This document shows positions 23,303 through 32,581 of a stretch of 64,000 bases of DNA, in pieces. Position 1 is the stretch's first letter. Each line of letters starts with the position of its first letter. The notes below the pieces were generated by a model, which was not told the DNA's origin, made no database searches, and was given only the letters and a program-made list of their open reading frames with translations. Location: positions 16,399 to 80,398 of the forward strand of contig CAJYAI010000004.1 in assembly GCA_913064725.1 (NCBI GenBank), read 5' to 3'. Position numbers and translations under genes: made by a program. This DNA comes from an uncultured Alteromonadaceae bacterium. GTDB lineage: Bacteria; Pseudomonadota; Gammaproteobacteria; Pseudomonadales; Halieaceae.

Positions 23303-23960
23303 GCGTTACTACCTCTGGCATCACTTACGACAGCGTCTCTGCGCTGGACTTGTCTTGCTACTACTTACCCTTTCACATCAGTCTGCAGCCGCGTCCGGTC
23401 CCAGTATATTGGTTTTGGGCGACAGCTTGAGTGCAGCATACGGCATGGACATGGAGCAAGGCTGGGTCAATTTGCTTGAACAACGCCTCAAGATTAAGGC
23501 GCCCAATGCGAAGGTGATTAATGCCAGCATATCGGGGGAAACAACCGGTGGCGGTGCTGCGAGACTAGCCGGATTGCTCGACAAATACGAACCCAGCGTT
23601 GTGATTATTGAGCTTGGCGGCAATGACGGACTTCGGGCGTATCCGATAAAACAGATGCGGCGCAATCTGAAAACCATGACCGACGCCGCTTTAAACACCA
23701 ATAGCAAAGTGCTTCTGCTGGCTGCCGAAGCCCCGCCCAACTTAGGGCGCCGATACACTGCCCTTTTCCGTGAGAGTTATACTCAGCTCGCGCAGAACGA
23801 GGCCGTTATGTCGTTACCCTTTATCGTAGAGCATATCTTTTTGTCAGATGAACTGATGCAAGCGGACGCCACTCATCCCAATGCCAAAGCACAACCGCTG
23901 CTACTGGATGTGGTGTGGCCGTCTTTACTTACGTTGTTGGGAAATAGTATCGATGAGTGA
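23301..23960 (+). CDS. tesA: Periplasmic thioesterase/lysophospholipase TesA (GDSL hydrolase)
   Basis: Multifunctional acyl-CoA thioesterase I / lysophospholipase L1 of the SGNH family. 219 aa from the ATG that opens MRYYLWHHLR and a signal peptide (cleavage near AAA, residues 29-31). SGNH motifs: GDSL with nucleophile S42, G82 region, GGNDGLR with N108, and DATHP with D189 and H192 as the other triad members. The frame is open far upstream, but that part is antisense to ybbA and lacks a signal peptide, so I reject it. The end overlaps the channel gene by 8 bp (ATGAGTGA). Confidence 0.92.
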   Translation: MRYYLWHHLRQRLCAGLVLLLLTLSHQSAAASGPSILVLGDSLSAAYGMDMEQGWVNLLEQRLKIKAPNAKVINASISGETTGGGAARLAGLLDKYEPSVVIIELGGNDGLRAYPIKQMRRNLKTMTDAALNTNSKVLLLAAEAPPNLGRRYTALFRESYTQLAQNEAVMSLPFIVEHIFLSDELMQADATHPNAKAQPLLLDVVWPSLLTLLGNSIDE

Positions 23961-24816
23961 GGCAAGGCCGCTACGCGACACCCTTGAAACCGTGATTTTC
24001 GGCACCGAAACACGCGGGGGCAACCTGTTTGATGTGGCGCTTCTGATCACCATATTAGCCAGTGTCGCTGTCGTTATGCTCGACTCCGTGAATGCCTATC
24101 ACGAACTCTACGGTCCGCTTTTTCGCATTCTCGAAATCACCTTTACCCTCGTATTTACACTCGAATATCTGACCCGACTTTGGTGTGTTCGCAACCCCAT
24201 GGCCTATGCCATTAGTTTCTGGGGAGTCATTGATTTACTGGCCATCCTACCGACATTTCTGACCCTGTTCGTCCCGGAAGCCTCCTCTCTCATGGTTATC
24301 CGCCTGCTGCGTGTACTGCGGGTCTTTCGAATCCTGCACTTGTTTGAACTCCACGAAGAGTACATTGAAATCATTGGTGTACTGCGAGCTACATCCAGAT
24401 CAATCCTAGTGTTTTTCTCCCTCGTGATGGTCACCGTCGTCGTATTCGGTTGTCTCTTATACGTCATCGATGGCCCTGAGCACGGTTTTGTCAGCATTCC
24501 GATGAGTATCTATTGGGCCATCGTTACCATTACGACGGTCGGTTATGGTGACGTCGTGCCAGGCACCCCCATGGGGCGATTTGTTGCCTCAATTGGTATT
24601 TTGGTCGGTTATTCGATTCTAGCCGTGCCGACAGCGATCATAACCAGTAAACTATGGGAACGATTAGGGTCAAGACGAGCCGCACAAACCCTCGCGTGGA
24701 ACTGCCAAGTATGTGCTGGTGCGGACCACGCACTGGATGCGGCATTTTGCAAACACTGTGGCGCCGAAATGGACATTCCAGATGAAATTCGCGCACCAAG
24801 GCCAACGCTGCCGTGA
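23953..24816 (+). CDS. Voltage-gated potassium channel with C-terminal zinc ribbon
   Basis: Inner-membrane cation channel, 287 aa from the ATG that overlaps the tesA stop. Six membrane segments: S1-S3 (about 25-105), an arginine-bearing S4 ([16 protein letters not shown], 115-130), S5 (about 150-172), a pore loop with the K+ selectivity filter TVGYGD (195-200) and S6 (about 208-232). After S6 there is a short linker and a treble-clef-like zinc ribbon with CQVC (C251, C254) and CKHC (C266, C269). Such ribbons are found in some bacterial Kv-type channels. Its stop overlaps the YgiQ gene start (GTGA). Function: membrane potential or K+ homeostasis, gating unknown. Confidence 0.88.
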   Translation: MSEARPLRDTLETVIFGTETRGGNLFDVALLITILASVAVVMLDSVNAYHELYGPLFRILEITFTLVFTLEYLTRLWCVRNPMAYAISFWGVIDLLAILPTFLTLFVPEASSLMVIRLLRVLRVFRILHLFELHEEYIEIIGVLRATSRSILVFFSLVMVTVVVFGCLLYVIDGPEHGFVSIPMSIYWAIVTITTVGYGDVVPGTPMGRFVASIGILVGYSILAVPTAIITSKLWERLGSRRAAQTLAWNCQVCAGADHALDAAFCKHCGAEMDIPDEIRAPRPTLP

Positions 24817-26915
24817 CTAAAAATCCAACCGACATTTTTTCCCATCGGAAGTACTGGGCAGAGTGCTTTGGGCCTGCACCATGGCTGCCCATGTCACGTG
24901 CCGAAATGGACGAGCTCGGCTGGGATAGCTGCGACATCATCATTGTTACCGGAGATGCCTACGTCGATCATCCGAGCTTCGGTATGGCCGTCATCGGGCG
25001 GGTGCTAGAGGGACAAGGTTTTCGGGTCGGCATCATATCCCAGCCTGACTGGCGCAGTGTTGATCCCTTCCGGGAGCTGGGAAAGCCGAATCTGTTCTTT
25101 GGCATAGCCGCTGGCAATATGGACTCCATGATCAACCATTACACGGCTGATCGAAAACGACGAAATGATGACGCCTACACCGCCGGCGATTTAGCGGGAA
25201 AACGCCCTGATCGTGCGGTAACTGTCTACAGTCAGCGCGCCAGAGAAGCGTATCGCGACGTACCTGTGGTCATAGGCGGCATTGAGGCCAGCCTTCGTCG
25301 CATGGCGCATTATGATTACTGGAGCGACACCGTAAGGCGCTCTGTCCTCGTAGACAGCAAGGCCGATATATTGCTCTACGGCAACGCTGAGCGAGCGATT
25401 ATCGATCTCGCCCACGGTCTCGCCAATGGCAAAACGATAGACCAACTCAAGCATTTGAGAGGGACCGCCTTTCTTGTTACCGAGGTCTTGCCCGGCTATC
25501 GCCTCATTGACTCTTCATCAGTCGATCAGCCTGGCAAAGTAGAACCGCACCTCAATCCTTACGAGGGTATGGAGCCCGAGGTTTGTGACAATGAGTCGGC
25601 AAAATCGGAACCACCGATTGAGATTGTTGCGGCGCCGGTAACGCTGCAGGCCAGCAGCAATCCGAACAAAGATGTGATCAGATTACCCAGCTATGAACGC
25701 GTCAAGGACGATCCGGTGTTGTATGCGCACGCCGCTCGAGTCATGCACAAGGAGACCAACCCGCATAACGCGCTGGCGCTGATACAAGCGCACGGAGATC
25801 GTGAGGTTTGGTTCAACCCTCCCCCTATCCCCCTGTCCACGCCCGAGCTCGATTGGGTTTTTGAGCAACCCTATCAACGCCGACCTCATCCGATTTATGG
25901 CGAGGCAAAAATTCCGGCGCTGGAGATGATCCAGCACTCCGTCAATATCATGCGCGGCTGCTTTGGCGGCTGCACGTTTTGCTCCATTACGGAGCATGAA
26001 GGTCGCATCATCCAGAACCGCTCCGAAGACTCCATCGTGCGTGAAATTGAGAAGATTAGAGATACCAGTCCCAGTTTTACGGGCGTTATTTCGGATCTTG
26101 GCGGTCCTACCGCCAATATGTGGCGCTTGGCATGCAAGAGCGAGGAGATCGAAGCAAAGTGTCGCAAACTGAGCTGCGTCTTCCCTGGCATTTGCAAAAA
26201 TTTAAATACCGATCAAACACCGCTCGTACATCTTTATCGCAGGGCACGAGCCATACCTGGCATCAAAAAAGTGTTAATCGCCTCTGGTCTGCGTTATGAC
26301 ATTGCCGTCGAGACACCCGAATACGTCAAAGAACTGGTAACGCACCACGTTGGGGGATATCTGAAAATTGCCCCCGAACATACCGAGGACGGCCCGCTCG
26401 ATCAGATGATGAAGCCGGGCATTGGAACCTATGACAAATTCAAGCAGCTGTTTGATACCTACACCAAAGCCGCCGGTAAAAAGCAGTACTTAATTCCCTA
26501 TTTTATCGCGGCGCACCCCGGCACCACCGATAACGACATGGTTAATCTAGCGCTGTGGCTAAAACGCAATAAGTTTAGAGCCGATCAGGTGCAGACGTTC
26601 TATCCCTCGCCCATGGCGCTCGCCACAGCGATGTATCACAGCGAGAAGAATCCGCTGAAAAAAGTTAGTCGCGAGTCTACGCAGGTCCCTGCAGTGCGGA
26701 GTATTAAACAACGCCGTCTTCACAAAGCGTTTCTGCGCTACCACGACCCTGATAATTGGCCCGCACTGCGTGATGCGCTCAAGAAAATAGGCCGTCGCGA
26801 CCTCATTGGCAATGGACCGATGCACCTTGTGCCGTCCCGACAACCACCCAAACGGCATCGTCTTGTAAAGGATGGGCGAGGAACAACGCCTTTCAGGACC
26901 AAACACACCCGGTAA
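24813..26915 (+). CDS. ygiQ: YgiQ family radical SAM protein (UPF0313)
   Basis: Large radical SAM protein of unknown reaction, 700 aa, start GTG overlapping the channel stop by 4 bp. The N-terminal UPF0313 domain opens with [20 protein letters not shown], then comes a vitamin-B12-domain-like stretch with [17 protein letters not shown]. The radical SAM core has C383, C387, C390 in [13 protein letters not shown] (CxxxCxxC), followed by [13 protein letters not shown] and the C-terminal basic tail typical of YgiQ. The family is common in Proteobacteria; its substrate is not established. An acidic insert near residues 235-290 seems less conserved. Confidence 0.93.
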   Translation: MTKNPTDIFSHRKYWAECFGPAPWLPMSRAEMDELGWDSCDIIIVTGDAYVDHPSFGMAVIGRVLEGQGFRVGIISQPDWRSVDPFRELGKPNLFFGIAAGNMDSMINHYTADRKRRNDDAYTAGDLAGKRPDRAVTVYSQRAREAYRDVPVVIGGIEASLRRMAHYDYWSDTVRRSVLVDSKADILLYGNAERAIIDLAHGLANGKTIDQLKHLRGTAFLVTEVLPGYRLIDSSSVDQPGKVEPHLNPYEGMEPEVCDNESAKSEPPIEIVAAPVTLQASSNPNKDVIRLPSYERVKDDPVLYAHAARVMHKETNPHNALALIQAHGDREVWFNPPPIPLSTPELDWVFEQPYQRRPHPIYGEAKIPALEMIQHSVNIMRGCFGGCTFCSITEHEGRIIQNRSEDSIVREIEKIRDTSPSFTGVISDLGGPTANMWRLACKSEEIEAKCRKLSCVFPGICKNLNTDQTPLVHLYRRARAIPGIKKVLIASGLRYDIAVETPEYVKELVTHHVGGYLKIAPEHTEDGPLDQMMKPGIGTYDKFKQLFDTYTKAAGKKQYLIPYFIAAHPGTTDNDMVNLALWLKRNKFRADQVQTFYPSPMALATAMYHSEKNPLKKVSRESTQVPAVRSIKQRRLHKAFLRYHDPDNWPALRDALKKIGRRDLIGNGPMHLVPSRQPPKRHRLVKDGRGTTPFRTKHTR

Positions 26916-27038
26916 GTTTGACTGCAATCCGGCGGAACAAGGCTTTGCAGCGCGCAAAAATACTGCTACGGTCCGAGACATAACGATAAGTATTTATAGT
27001 GGCACCACGAACAACAATCACAATAGATAGGGATACCT

Positions 27039-29654
27039 ATGAAATTTATACACACGTCATTGAGTCTTGCGGTTTTCGCCGTTTTGAGTGCACCCTCACT
27101 CGCGCAACAAGCCATGGAGGAAGTCGTAGTCACGTCAACCAAGCGCGCTGAATCAATTCAAGATGTTCCATTGTCTGTCAGCGTGATCAGCGGGGAACTT
27201 ATGGAGCGCGCAGAGGTCCGAGATTTGCTCGATCTGCAATCGCTTGTACCCTCACTGCGAGTGCCGCAGTTCCAAAACTCAACACAGACAAACTTTGTCA
27301 TCAGGGGATTTGGTAACGGTGCTAACAACCCAGGCATCGAGCCCTCGGTAGCGGTCTTTATTGACGGTGTGTATCGAAGCCGCTCATTGGCACGAATATC
27401 TGATCTGCCCAATATTCAGCAAATCGAGGTGCTTCGAGGCCCACAAAGCACGCTTTATGGTAAAAATGCGTCTGCCGGTGTGATCTCCGTCACGACGTCT
27501 CAGCCCGAGTTCGAGCAACGCGGCAACCTAGAGTTCGGCATCGGCAATATGGGCCAGAAATCGACGCGAGGCTATATCACAGGCCCCTTGTCTGAAACGG
27601 TAGCCTACAGCCTTGGCGGCAGCCTACTCCAGCGAGACGGGTATTTTGATAACCCGGTCAATGGAAATGCGCAGAACGAGCGAGACCGTTGGACACTGCG
27701 CGGTGAATTATTGGTCACGCCAAGCGAAGACACAGAACTGCGGGTGATCTACGATTACGACGAGCTAGATGAGGTCTGCTGTGGCACCGCCAACCTTATC
27801 GATGGGCCAGCTGGTGCGGCTCTTGCGGCGCTGTCGACAATCCCCGGTACCGCGTATGACTCTGAAGCGCCCTTCTCGTTTAGAACCTATGGCAACTTAG
27901 ACCCCATAAATCGCTCTGAAAACTCGGGTTTAACGATCGATTTTCGCACCATGTGGGGTGGCGTCGACGTCAGGTCTATCACGGGATACCGTGATTCGTA
28001 CTCTGATCAGCCTCAGGCCGATATTGACTACTCAGCGGCCGACGCTATTGGTAATCAGGTCTACAGTACAGACATCCAGACCTTCACGCAGGAATTCCGC
28101 CTTAGCGGCGAAACTGAGAACATGGACTGGCTGATTGGTGGCTTTTACTTTGACGAGAGCATCGATTTCGTCAGTGCTATTGATTTTGGCAGCCAATGGC
28201 GAAATTACGCCAATATTCTGGTCGCCGGCACGCCGGCCGGTGGCGAAGCCATCACAGGTAGTCTAGAAGCCTTGCTCGGTTATGCGCCGGGCACTTTCTT
28301 TGCTCCAGGCACCGGTGTGCAAGAGACTGCGACACAGGAAAACGAGACATACTCGTTTTTTGGGCAAATGACCTACGCACTGTCAGACAAAACTGATGTC
28401 ACAGTGGGGATGAACTTCCTCGACGATGACAAGGCGATCACGCTTAATCAGGAAAATACTGACATTTTCGCCCAACTCCAATTAGATGGTGCTGATGGGG
28501 CTACTGCCTTGACCAATGCGGGCTTCCTTGGGGCCTTCCCAGGCGCGTTTGCGGGTACCTTCGGTCTGCCCTACACGCCCGAAAACGTTGCACTCGTCAG
28601 CTCTAGTGCCGCGGGTGCGGCTGGCCTTGCAGGGCTTCAAGCAGGCGTTCTCGCACAAGTGGCAGGAGCCGTTGCGGCATCTGATCTCTCGGATCCTGCA
28701 CAGAACCCCTTTGTCGGTCTTCAGGCGCTACAGTTCTTGCCACCGATGTTAGGCATCCCAAACCCAGCACAACCGGGCACGTCGAACGACGAAAAAATCA
28801 CCTACACCGTAAGCTTGTCACATGCGTTTAGTGACAACCTCAACGCCTACGCGACCTATGCAACGGGTTACAAGGCGACGAGCTGGAACCTCTCACGCGA
28901 TACGCGCCCCACTGCTGGCGAATACAATGCCTTAGTCGCGGCGGGTGAGCCGTTGCCAAACAACCTCACTTTAGGCACACGCCTTGCGGGGCCTGAGGAG
29001 TCGGAAGTGATAGAGCTAGGTGTGAAGTACGACACCAGCTGGGGTTATATCAACGCGGCCATTTTTGATCAAACCATTGAAGGTTTCCAATCGAACGCAT
29101 TTACTGGTGCTGGCTTCAATCTAACCAATGCCGGTAAGCAGTCGGTGGACGGGTTTGAGGTGGATATGATGGTCCGTCCAACCGATAATCTGTCTATCGC
29201 GCTGTCAGCTACAGTGCTTGATCCTTTGTACGACGATTTCCAAGGCGCCGTGCTTAATGGTGCGCCTGCTGACTTCAGCGGGCTTCAGCCAGCCGGCATT
29301 CACGAGCTGAGTTTCAGCGCCGTTGCTACCTATGACTTCACTGTCGGCGGTTGGGATGGTTTCGTTCAGGCTGATTATCAACACGACAGCGAAGTTGATA
29401 TTAACGACGGTGGTGACCTATCGCTCATTAACCAACAGCTTGAAGCGCTCGGTAGTCGCAAGCGCGAAGTTAATATGTTCAACGCGAGTATAGGCTTCAA
29501 AAAGAACGATTGGCAGATTAGGTTGTGGGGGCGTAACTTGACTGATGATCAATGGTTAATTACGTGGTTCCCGTCGGTCGCTCAAACGGGTAGTGTTTCA
29601 GGCTATCCAAACCAACCCCGTACTGTTGGCGCGACAATACGCCGCAACTTCTGA
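27039..29654 (+). CDS. TonB-dependent outer-membrane receptor
   Basis: Outer-membrane active transporter, 871 aa. Signal peptide 1-22 (ends SLAQQ), a TonB-box-like MEEVVVTSTKR at about 25-35, plug domain with FVIRGFGNGANNP and IEVLRGPQSTLYGKNASAGVI, then a beta-barrel ending NQPRTVGATIRRNF with the terminal aromatic F. An Ala/Gly/Leu-rich stretch around residues 485-585 looks like an enlarged extracellular loop. Substrate cannot be told; the type (NAAAGVI-like plug) is common among iron-siderophore and lipid/steroid-type receptors of marine gammas. A TATAGT -10-like hexamer lies at 26995-27000. It is not in an operon and is followed by a strong terminator. Confidence 0.9.
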   Translation: MKFIHTSLSLAVFAVLSAPSLAQQAMEEVVVTSTKRAESIQDVPLSVSVISGELMERAEVRDLLDLQSLVPSLRVPQFQNSTQTNFVIRGFGNGANNPGIEPSVAVFIDGVYRSRSLARISDLPNIQQIEVLRGPQSTLYGKNASAGVISVTTSQPEFEQRGNLEFGIGNMGQKSTRGYITGPLSETVAYSLGGSLLQRDGYFDNPVNGNAQNERDRWTLRGELLVTPSEDTELRVIYDYDELDEVCCGTANLIDGPAGAALAALSTIPGTAYDSEAPFSFRTYGNLDPINRSENSGLTIDFRTMWGGVDVRSITGYRDSYSDQPQADIDYSAADAIGNQVYSTDIQTFTQEFRLSGETENMDWLIGGFYFDESIDFVSAIDFGSQWRNYANILVAGTPAGGEAITGSLEALLGYAPGTFFAPGTGVQETATQENETYSFFGQMTYALSDKTDVTVGMNFLDDDKAITLNQENTDIFAQLQLDGADGATALTNAGFLGAFPGAFAGTFGLPYTPENVALVSSSAAGAAGLAGLQAGVLAQVAGAVAASDLSDPAQNPFVGLQALQFLPPMLGIPNPAQPGTSNDEKITYTVSLSHAFSDNLNAYATYATGYKATSWNLSRDTRPTAGEYNALVAAGEPLPNNLTLGTRLAGPEESEVIELGVKYDTSWGYINAAIFDQTIEGFQSNAFTGAGFNLTNAGKQSVDGFEVDMMVRPTDNLSIALSATVLDPLYDDFQGAVLNGAPADFSGLQPAGIHELSFSAVATYDFTVGGWDGFVQADYQHDSEVDINDGGDLSLINQQLEALGSRKREVNMFNASIGFKKNDWQIRLWGRNLTDDQWLITWFPSVAQTGSVSGYPNQPRTVGATIRRNF

Positions 29655-29669
29655 GCAATATCAAGGTGC

Positions 29670-30575
29670 CTAGCGGGCTGCTAGGCACTCCTCTATAAAC
29701 GCCCCGAGCAATGTAAACTCATGCTTCCGGGGCGTTTTTTTGCGCCACATCAATCCGATTTTTCGACTGATATCGGGCTCATCAAACGGCCGCAACACCA
29801 ACTCAGTACCCTGTGTAATCCCGGCGTCAATCGCCATCTTGGGTAGCAGTGTCGTACCAATCCCGTTTGCCACCATTTGCACAATGGTTGTCAGACTTGT
29901 CGCTTGATAGGGAACTTTCACGTCTTTTTCGCCAAGCTTACATGCCTCAAGCGCATGATCCCTCAGGCAATGCCCCTCCTCCAATAGCAGCATATCGGTA
30001 CCCTGAAGATCGCGGGTTCGCAGCTTTACGCTTTTAGCCAGTGCTGATGCTGGCAGTGTCGCCAAATAAAACGGGTCATCAAACAGCGTAAGGGTGTCAA
30101 CGTGATCGCTGGGGAACGGTAGGGCCAATAACAACACATCCAGCTCACCCGCCTGCAGTGCATCAACCAAACTTTGCGATAAGTCTTCACGCATAAAGAG
30201 CTTACATGCTGGATGGGCTGACCGCAGAGCATTGAGCATCGCTGGCAGAATAAAGGGTGCGATGGTTGGAATGACACCAAGCCTGATGGTTCCGTGAAAG
30301 GGTTCTCCAGAGGCCTCGCACAGCGCAACCACGTCATCGACATCCGTAAGGACATCACGTGCGCGTGCAACCACCTCGTCACCCAATGCGGTGAGTAACA
30401 CAGAGCGATTATTCCGCTCAACGAGGCTGGCAGACAATACATCTTCGAGCTCTACTATCGACGCGCTCAGTGTACTTTGGCTGACATGACAGGCTTTTGC
30501 AGCCTGGCCAAAGTGCTGGTGCTCGGCTACTGCGCACAAATATTTTAATTGCTTCAAGGTTGGCTGTCGCGACAC
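29670..30575 (-). CDS. oxyR: Hydrogen peroxide-inducible regulator OxyR
   Basis: LysR-type peroxide sensor. 301 aa from GTG 30575, which has GGAG five bases upstream and gives the normal OxyR N-terminus (PTLKQLKYLCAVAEHQHFGQAA); a longer ATG start would add 28 residues unlike the family. HTH about 20-40. The redox pair is intact: EEGHCLRDHALEAC with C203 and C212, the same nine-residue spacing as E. coli C199/C208, which is what separates OxyR from other LysR proteins. It is divergent from the rubrerythrin operon, which it very likely controls. The last codons hold the terminator of the receptor gene. Confidence 0.92.
   Translation of the reverse strand: MSRQPTLKQLKYLCAVAEHQHFGQAAKACHVSQSTLSASIVELEDVLSASLVERNNRSVLLTALGDEVVARARDVLTDVDDVVALCEASGEPFHGTIRLGVIPTIAPFILPAMLNALRSAHPACKLFMREDLSQSLVDALQAGELDVLLLALPFPSDHVDTLTLFDDPFYLATLPASALAKSVKLRTRDLQGTDMLLLEEGHCLRDHALEACKLGEKDVKVPYQATSLTTIVQMVANGIGTTLLPKMAIDAGITQGTELVLRPFDEPDISRKIGLMWRKKTPRKHEFTLLGAFIEECLAAR
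29698..29741 (+). terminator. Intrinsic terminator of the TonB receptor gene, inside the oxyR coding end
   Basis: Stem AACGCCCCG (29698-29706) pairs with CGGGGCGTT (29728-29736), an inner AGCA/TGCT extends it, and a run of seven T follows (29735-29741). It ends plus-strand transcription from the receptor. It lies wholly inside the last 25 codons of the convergent oxyR gene, where the opposite strand codes for KKTPRKHEFTLLGAF. Confidence 0.85.
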
Positions 30576-30744
30576 GGAGGCTCCATCGATCTTGTCGTCA
30601 ATTTGTCCTATATACGATCGGAAAAATCGATTGGTTTTGCCTGCTTTTTTTGGAACCAATTGCCGCCGAAATGAGTATAGTATTCACGTTGTCGCTGCAG
30701 AGCGGCGTCATGACGTCTAATGTTCAACTAGGGAGTAAAAAGCA
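30576..30744. promoter_or_regulatory. Divergent oxyR / rubrerythrin promoter region
   Basis: 169 bp shared by oxyR (left) and the rubrerythrin operon (right). On the plus strand a TATAGT -10 is at 30676-30681 with no good -35 at 17 bp, as expected for an activator-dependent promoter; AGGGAG at 30730-30735 is the ribosome site of rbr. Copies of ATCGAT at 30585 and 30627 and the small inverted repeat CGAT-N7-ATCG (30615-30629) are possible OxyR contacts, but no full OxyR consensus is visible. Confidence 0.45.
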
Positions 30745-31164
30745 ATGGAACTGAAAGGTAGCCAAACCGAACAGAACCTCAAAGACGCGTTTGCGGGTGA
30801 ATCACAAGCGAATCGTCGCTACCTCTACTTCGCCTCAAAGGCAGATGTAGAAGGTTACAACGATGTTGCAGCTGTTTTCCGCTCAACAGCTGAGGGTGAA
30901 ACAGGCCACGCGCACGGTCACTTGGAGTACCTCGAAGAGGTGGGTGATCCCGCAACGGGCATGCCAATGGGCGACACCGTGAAAAACCTCGAAGCATCGA
31001 TTGCAGGCGAGACTCACGAATATACCGATATGTACCCCGGTATGGCCAAAACAGCTCGCGACGAGAGCTTTGACGAGATCGCGGACTGGTTCGAAACACT
31101 TGCGAAAGCCGAGCGTAGTCACGCAAACCGTTTCCAGAAGGCTCTCGATAACCTCGACGCCTAA
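30745..31164 (+). CDS. rbr: Rubrerythrin (ferritin-like, without rubredoxin domain)
   Basis: Di-iron peroxidase-type protein, 139 aa, a single four-helix ferritin-like domain. Visible ligand motifs: E19 (FAGESQA), E52xxH55 (GETGHAH), E89/E92 (AGETHEY) and E123xxH126 (AERSHANRF), a complete rubrerythrin di-iron site. The C-terminal rubredoxin FeS4 domain of classical rubrerythrin is missing, so electrons must come from another protein; the Fe-S protein encoded next is the natural candidate. It lies opposite OxyR and is probably peroxide-induced. A G/C-rich hairpin follows the stop before the next gene. Confidence 0.93.
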   Translation: MELKGSQTEQNLKDAFAGESQANRRYLYFASKADVEGYNDVAAVFRSTAEGETGHAHGHLEYLEEVGDPATGMPMGDTVKNLEASIAGETHEYTDMYPGMAKTARDESFDEIADWFETLAKAERSHANRFQKALDNLDA

Positions 31165-31185
31165 GCGCGAGTCATGTCGTATTTT

Positions 31186-31208
31186 GGGGGGACGTCAGTC
31201 CCCCCTTT
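31186..31208 (+). terminator. Hairpin between rubrerythrin and the Fe-S protein gene
   Basis: Perfect 8-bp stem GGGGGGAC / GTCCCCCC with a 4-base GTCA loop, followed by TTT. The T-run is short, so it may work as a partial terminator or RNA stabiliser that makes rubrerythrin mRNA more abundant than the two downstream genes. Confidence 0.6.
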
Positions 31209-31239
31209 CGGTTAAACCATCGCAATAGAGGCAAAATAC

Positions 31240-32568
31240 ATGCGTGAAGGTAGCGTGGATGCACCCACTCGCCACCCCATTGAGTGGAAAACGGAGAATT
31301 TTTGGGATCGTGATGCGCTCAATAACGAGTTAGAGCGTGTCTACGACGTTTGTCATGGATGCCGCCGGTGCGTCAGCCTGTGCGACTCTTTCCCGACACT
31401 GTTTGACCTGATCGATGAATCTGAAACCTTCGAAGTCGACGGCGTCGCGGTTGAGGACTACAACAAAGTGGTCGATCAGTGCTACATGTGCGACCTGTGT
31501 TATCTGACTAAGTGCCCCTATGTGCCGCCGCATGAGTTCAATATCGATTTTCCGCATTTGATGCTCCGAGCTAAGGCTCAGAACTTCAAGACCAAAGGCG
31601 CGAAGCTGCGAGACAAAGTACTGACTTCTACCGACGCGCTAATGGGCGGCGTTGCGGCGATTCCACTGGTAGACGTCACCGCAAATGCGCTGAACAAAAA
31701 CGGCACCTTCCGTAAGGCGCTCGAGAGCAGTTTTGACATTGCTGCCGATGCACCCTTGCCCGAGATCCACAGGAATACCCTCATCAAACGTGCCAAAAAG
31801 CTCATCACCGATATCAAGGCGACACCCGTTGGTGCTACAACCGGTAAACTTGCGTTGTATGCAACCTGTTATGGCAATTACAGCAGCCCTGACATTGGTG
31901 AAGATTTTATTAAAGTCTTTCAACACAATGACATCAGCATCGATGTGATTCCGAAGGAAAAGTGTTGTGGTATGCCGAAGCTGGAACTTGGCGATCTGGA
32001 TTCTGTCGCGGCGCTCAAAGAAGCTAACATACCGTTGCTAGCCAGCCTCGTAGACCAAGGCTATGATTTAACGGCACCGATTCCCTCTTGTGTATTGATG
32101 TACAAGCAAGAGCTACCGCTGATGTTCCCCGACGATCCCGATGTTCAGAAAGTGAAAGCCGCATTCTATGACCCCTTTGAGTATTTGTGGTTGCGCCACA
32201 AGGGCGAAGCGTTCAAGACCGAGTTCGCCGAGAGCCTCGGGAACATTGCCTACCAAGTCGCCTGCCACCAACGAGTTCAGAATATTGGCCTTAAAACGCG
32301 CGACATACTGTCACTGATTGAAGAGACAACCGTCGTCGCCCACGAGCGTTGTTCCGGACACGATGGTACGTATGCCATCAAAAAGGAAACACGCGATAAG
32401 TCCGTTAAAATTGCGCGGCCAACGGTGCGGAAGGTAAACGACCAGAAGCCCGACCATTTTATTTCAGACTGCCCTATGGCTGGAGAGCACATTGCACACC
32501 TAGCCGATGGCATCGATAGCGCCCAGCACCCTATGACGCTGCTACGCACTGCGTACGGCCTAAAGTAA
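31240..32568 (+). CDS. Two-cluster Fe-S oxidoreductase with CCG domains (GlpC/HdrD-like)
   Basis: Soluble ferredoxin-type protein of 442 aa related to GlpC, LutA and heterodisulfide reductase subunits. Two N-terminal [4Fe-4S] motifs: C38, C41, C44, C48 (CHGCRRCVSLC) and C81, C84, C87, C92 (CYMCDLCYLTKC). The second has four, not three, residues before the last cysteine. Two CCG-like regions follow: LYATCYGNY / KEKCCGMPKLELGD (near 205-245), and VACHQRVQ / HERCSGHDGTYAIK (near 345-375), where the second has CSG in place of CCG. No flavin or membrane domain. It lies between rubrerythrin and DUF3501 and likely passes electrons to rubrerythrin; that role is inference. Confidence 0.85.
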   Translation: MREGSVDAPTRHPIEWKTENFWDRDALNNELERVYDVCHGCRRCVSLCDSFPTLFDLIDESETFEVDGVAVEDYNKVVDQCYMCDLCYLTKCPYVPPHEFNIDFPHLMLRAKAQNFKTKGAKLRDKVLTSTDALMGGVAAIPLVDVTANALNKNGTFRKALESSFDIAADAPLPEIHRNTLIKRAKKLITDIKATPVGATTGKLALYATCYGNYSSPDIGEDFIKVFQHNDISIDVIPKEKCCGMPKLELGDLDSVAALKEANIPLLASLVDQGYDLTAPIPSCVLMYKQELPLMFPDDPDVQKVKAAFYDPFEYLWLRHKGEAFKTEFAESLGNIAYQVACHQRVQNIGLKTRDILSLIEETTVVAHERCSGHDGTYAIKKETRDKSVKIARPTVRKVNDQKPDHFISDCPMAGEHIAHLADGIDSAQHPMTLLRTAYGLK

Positions 32569-32581
32569 CGAGGAGATTTTC

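Noticed and set aside
29666..29688. Perfect 8-bp inverted repeat GTGCCTAG / CTAGGCAC as receptor terminator
   Set aside because: Not followed by a T-run and covers the oxyR stop; the hairpin at 29698-29741 is much better. It may still help end oxyR transcripts.
30576..30744. Full OxyR consensus site
   Set aside because: Only short ATCGAT and CGAT-N7-ATCG elements fit; the standard ATAG-N7-CTAT spacing was not found.
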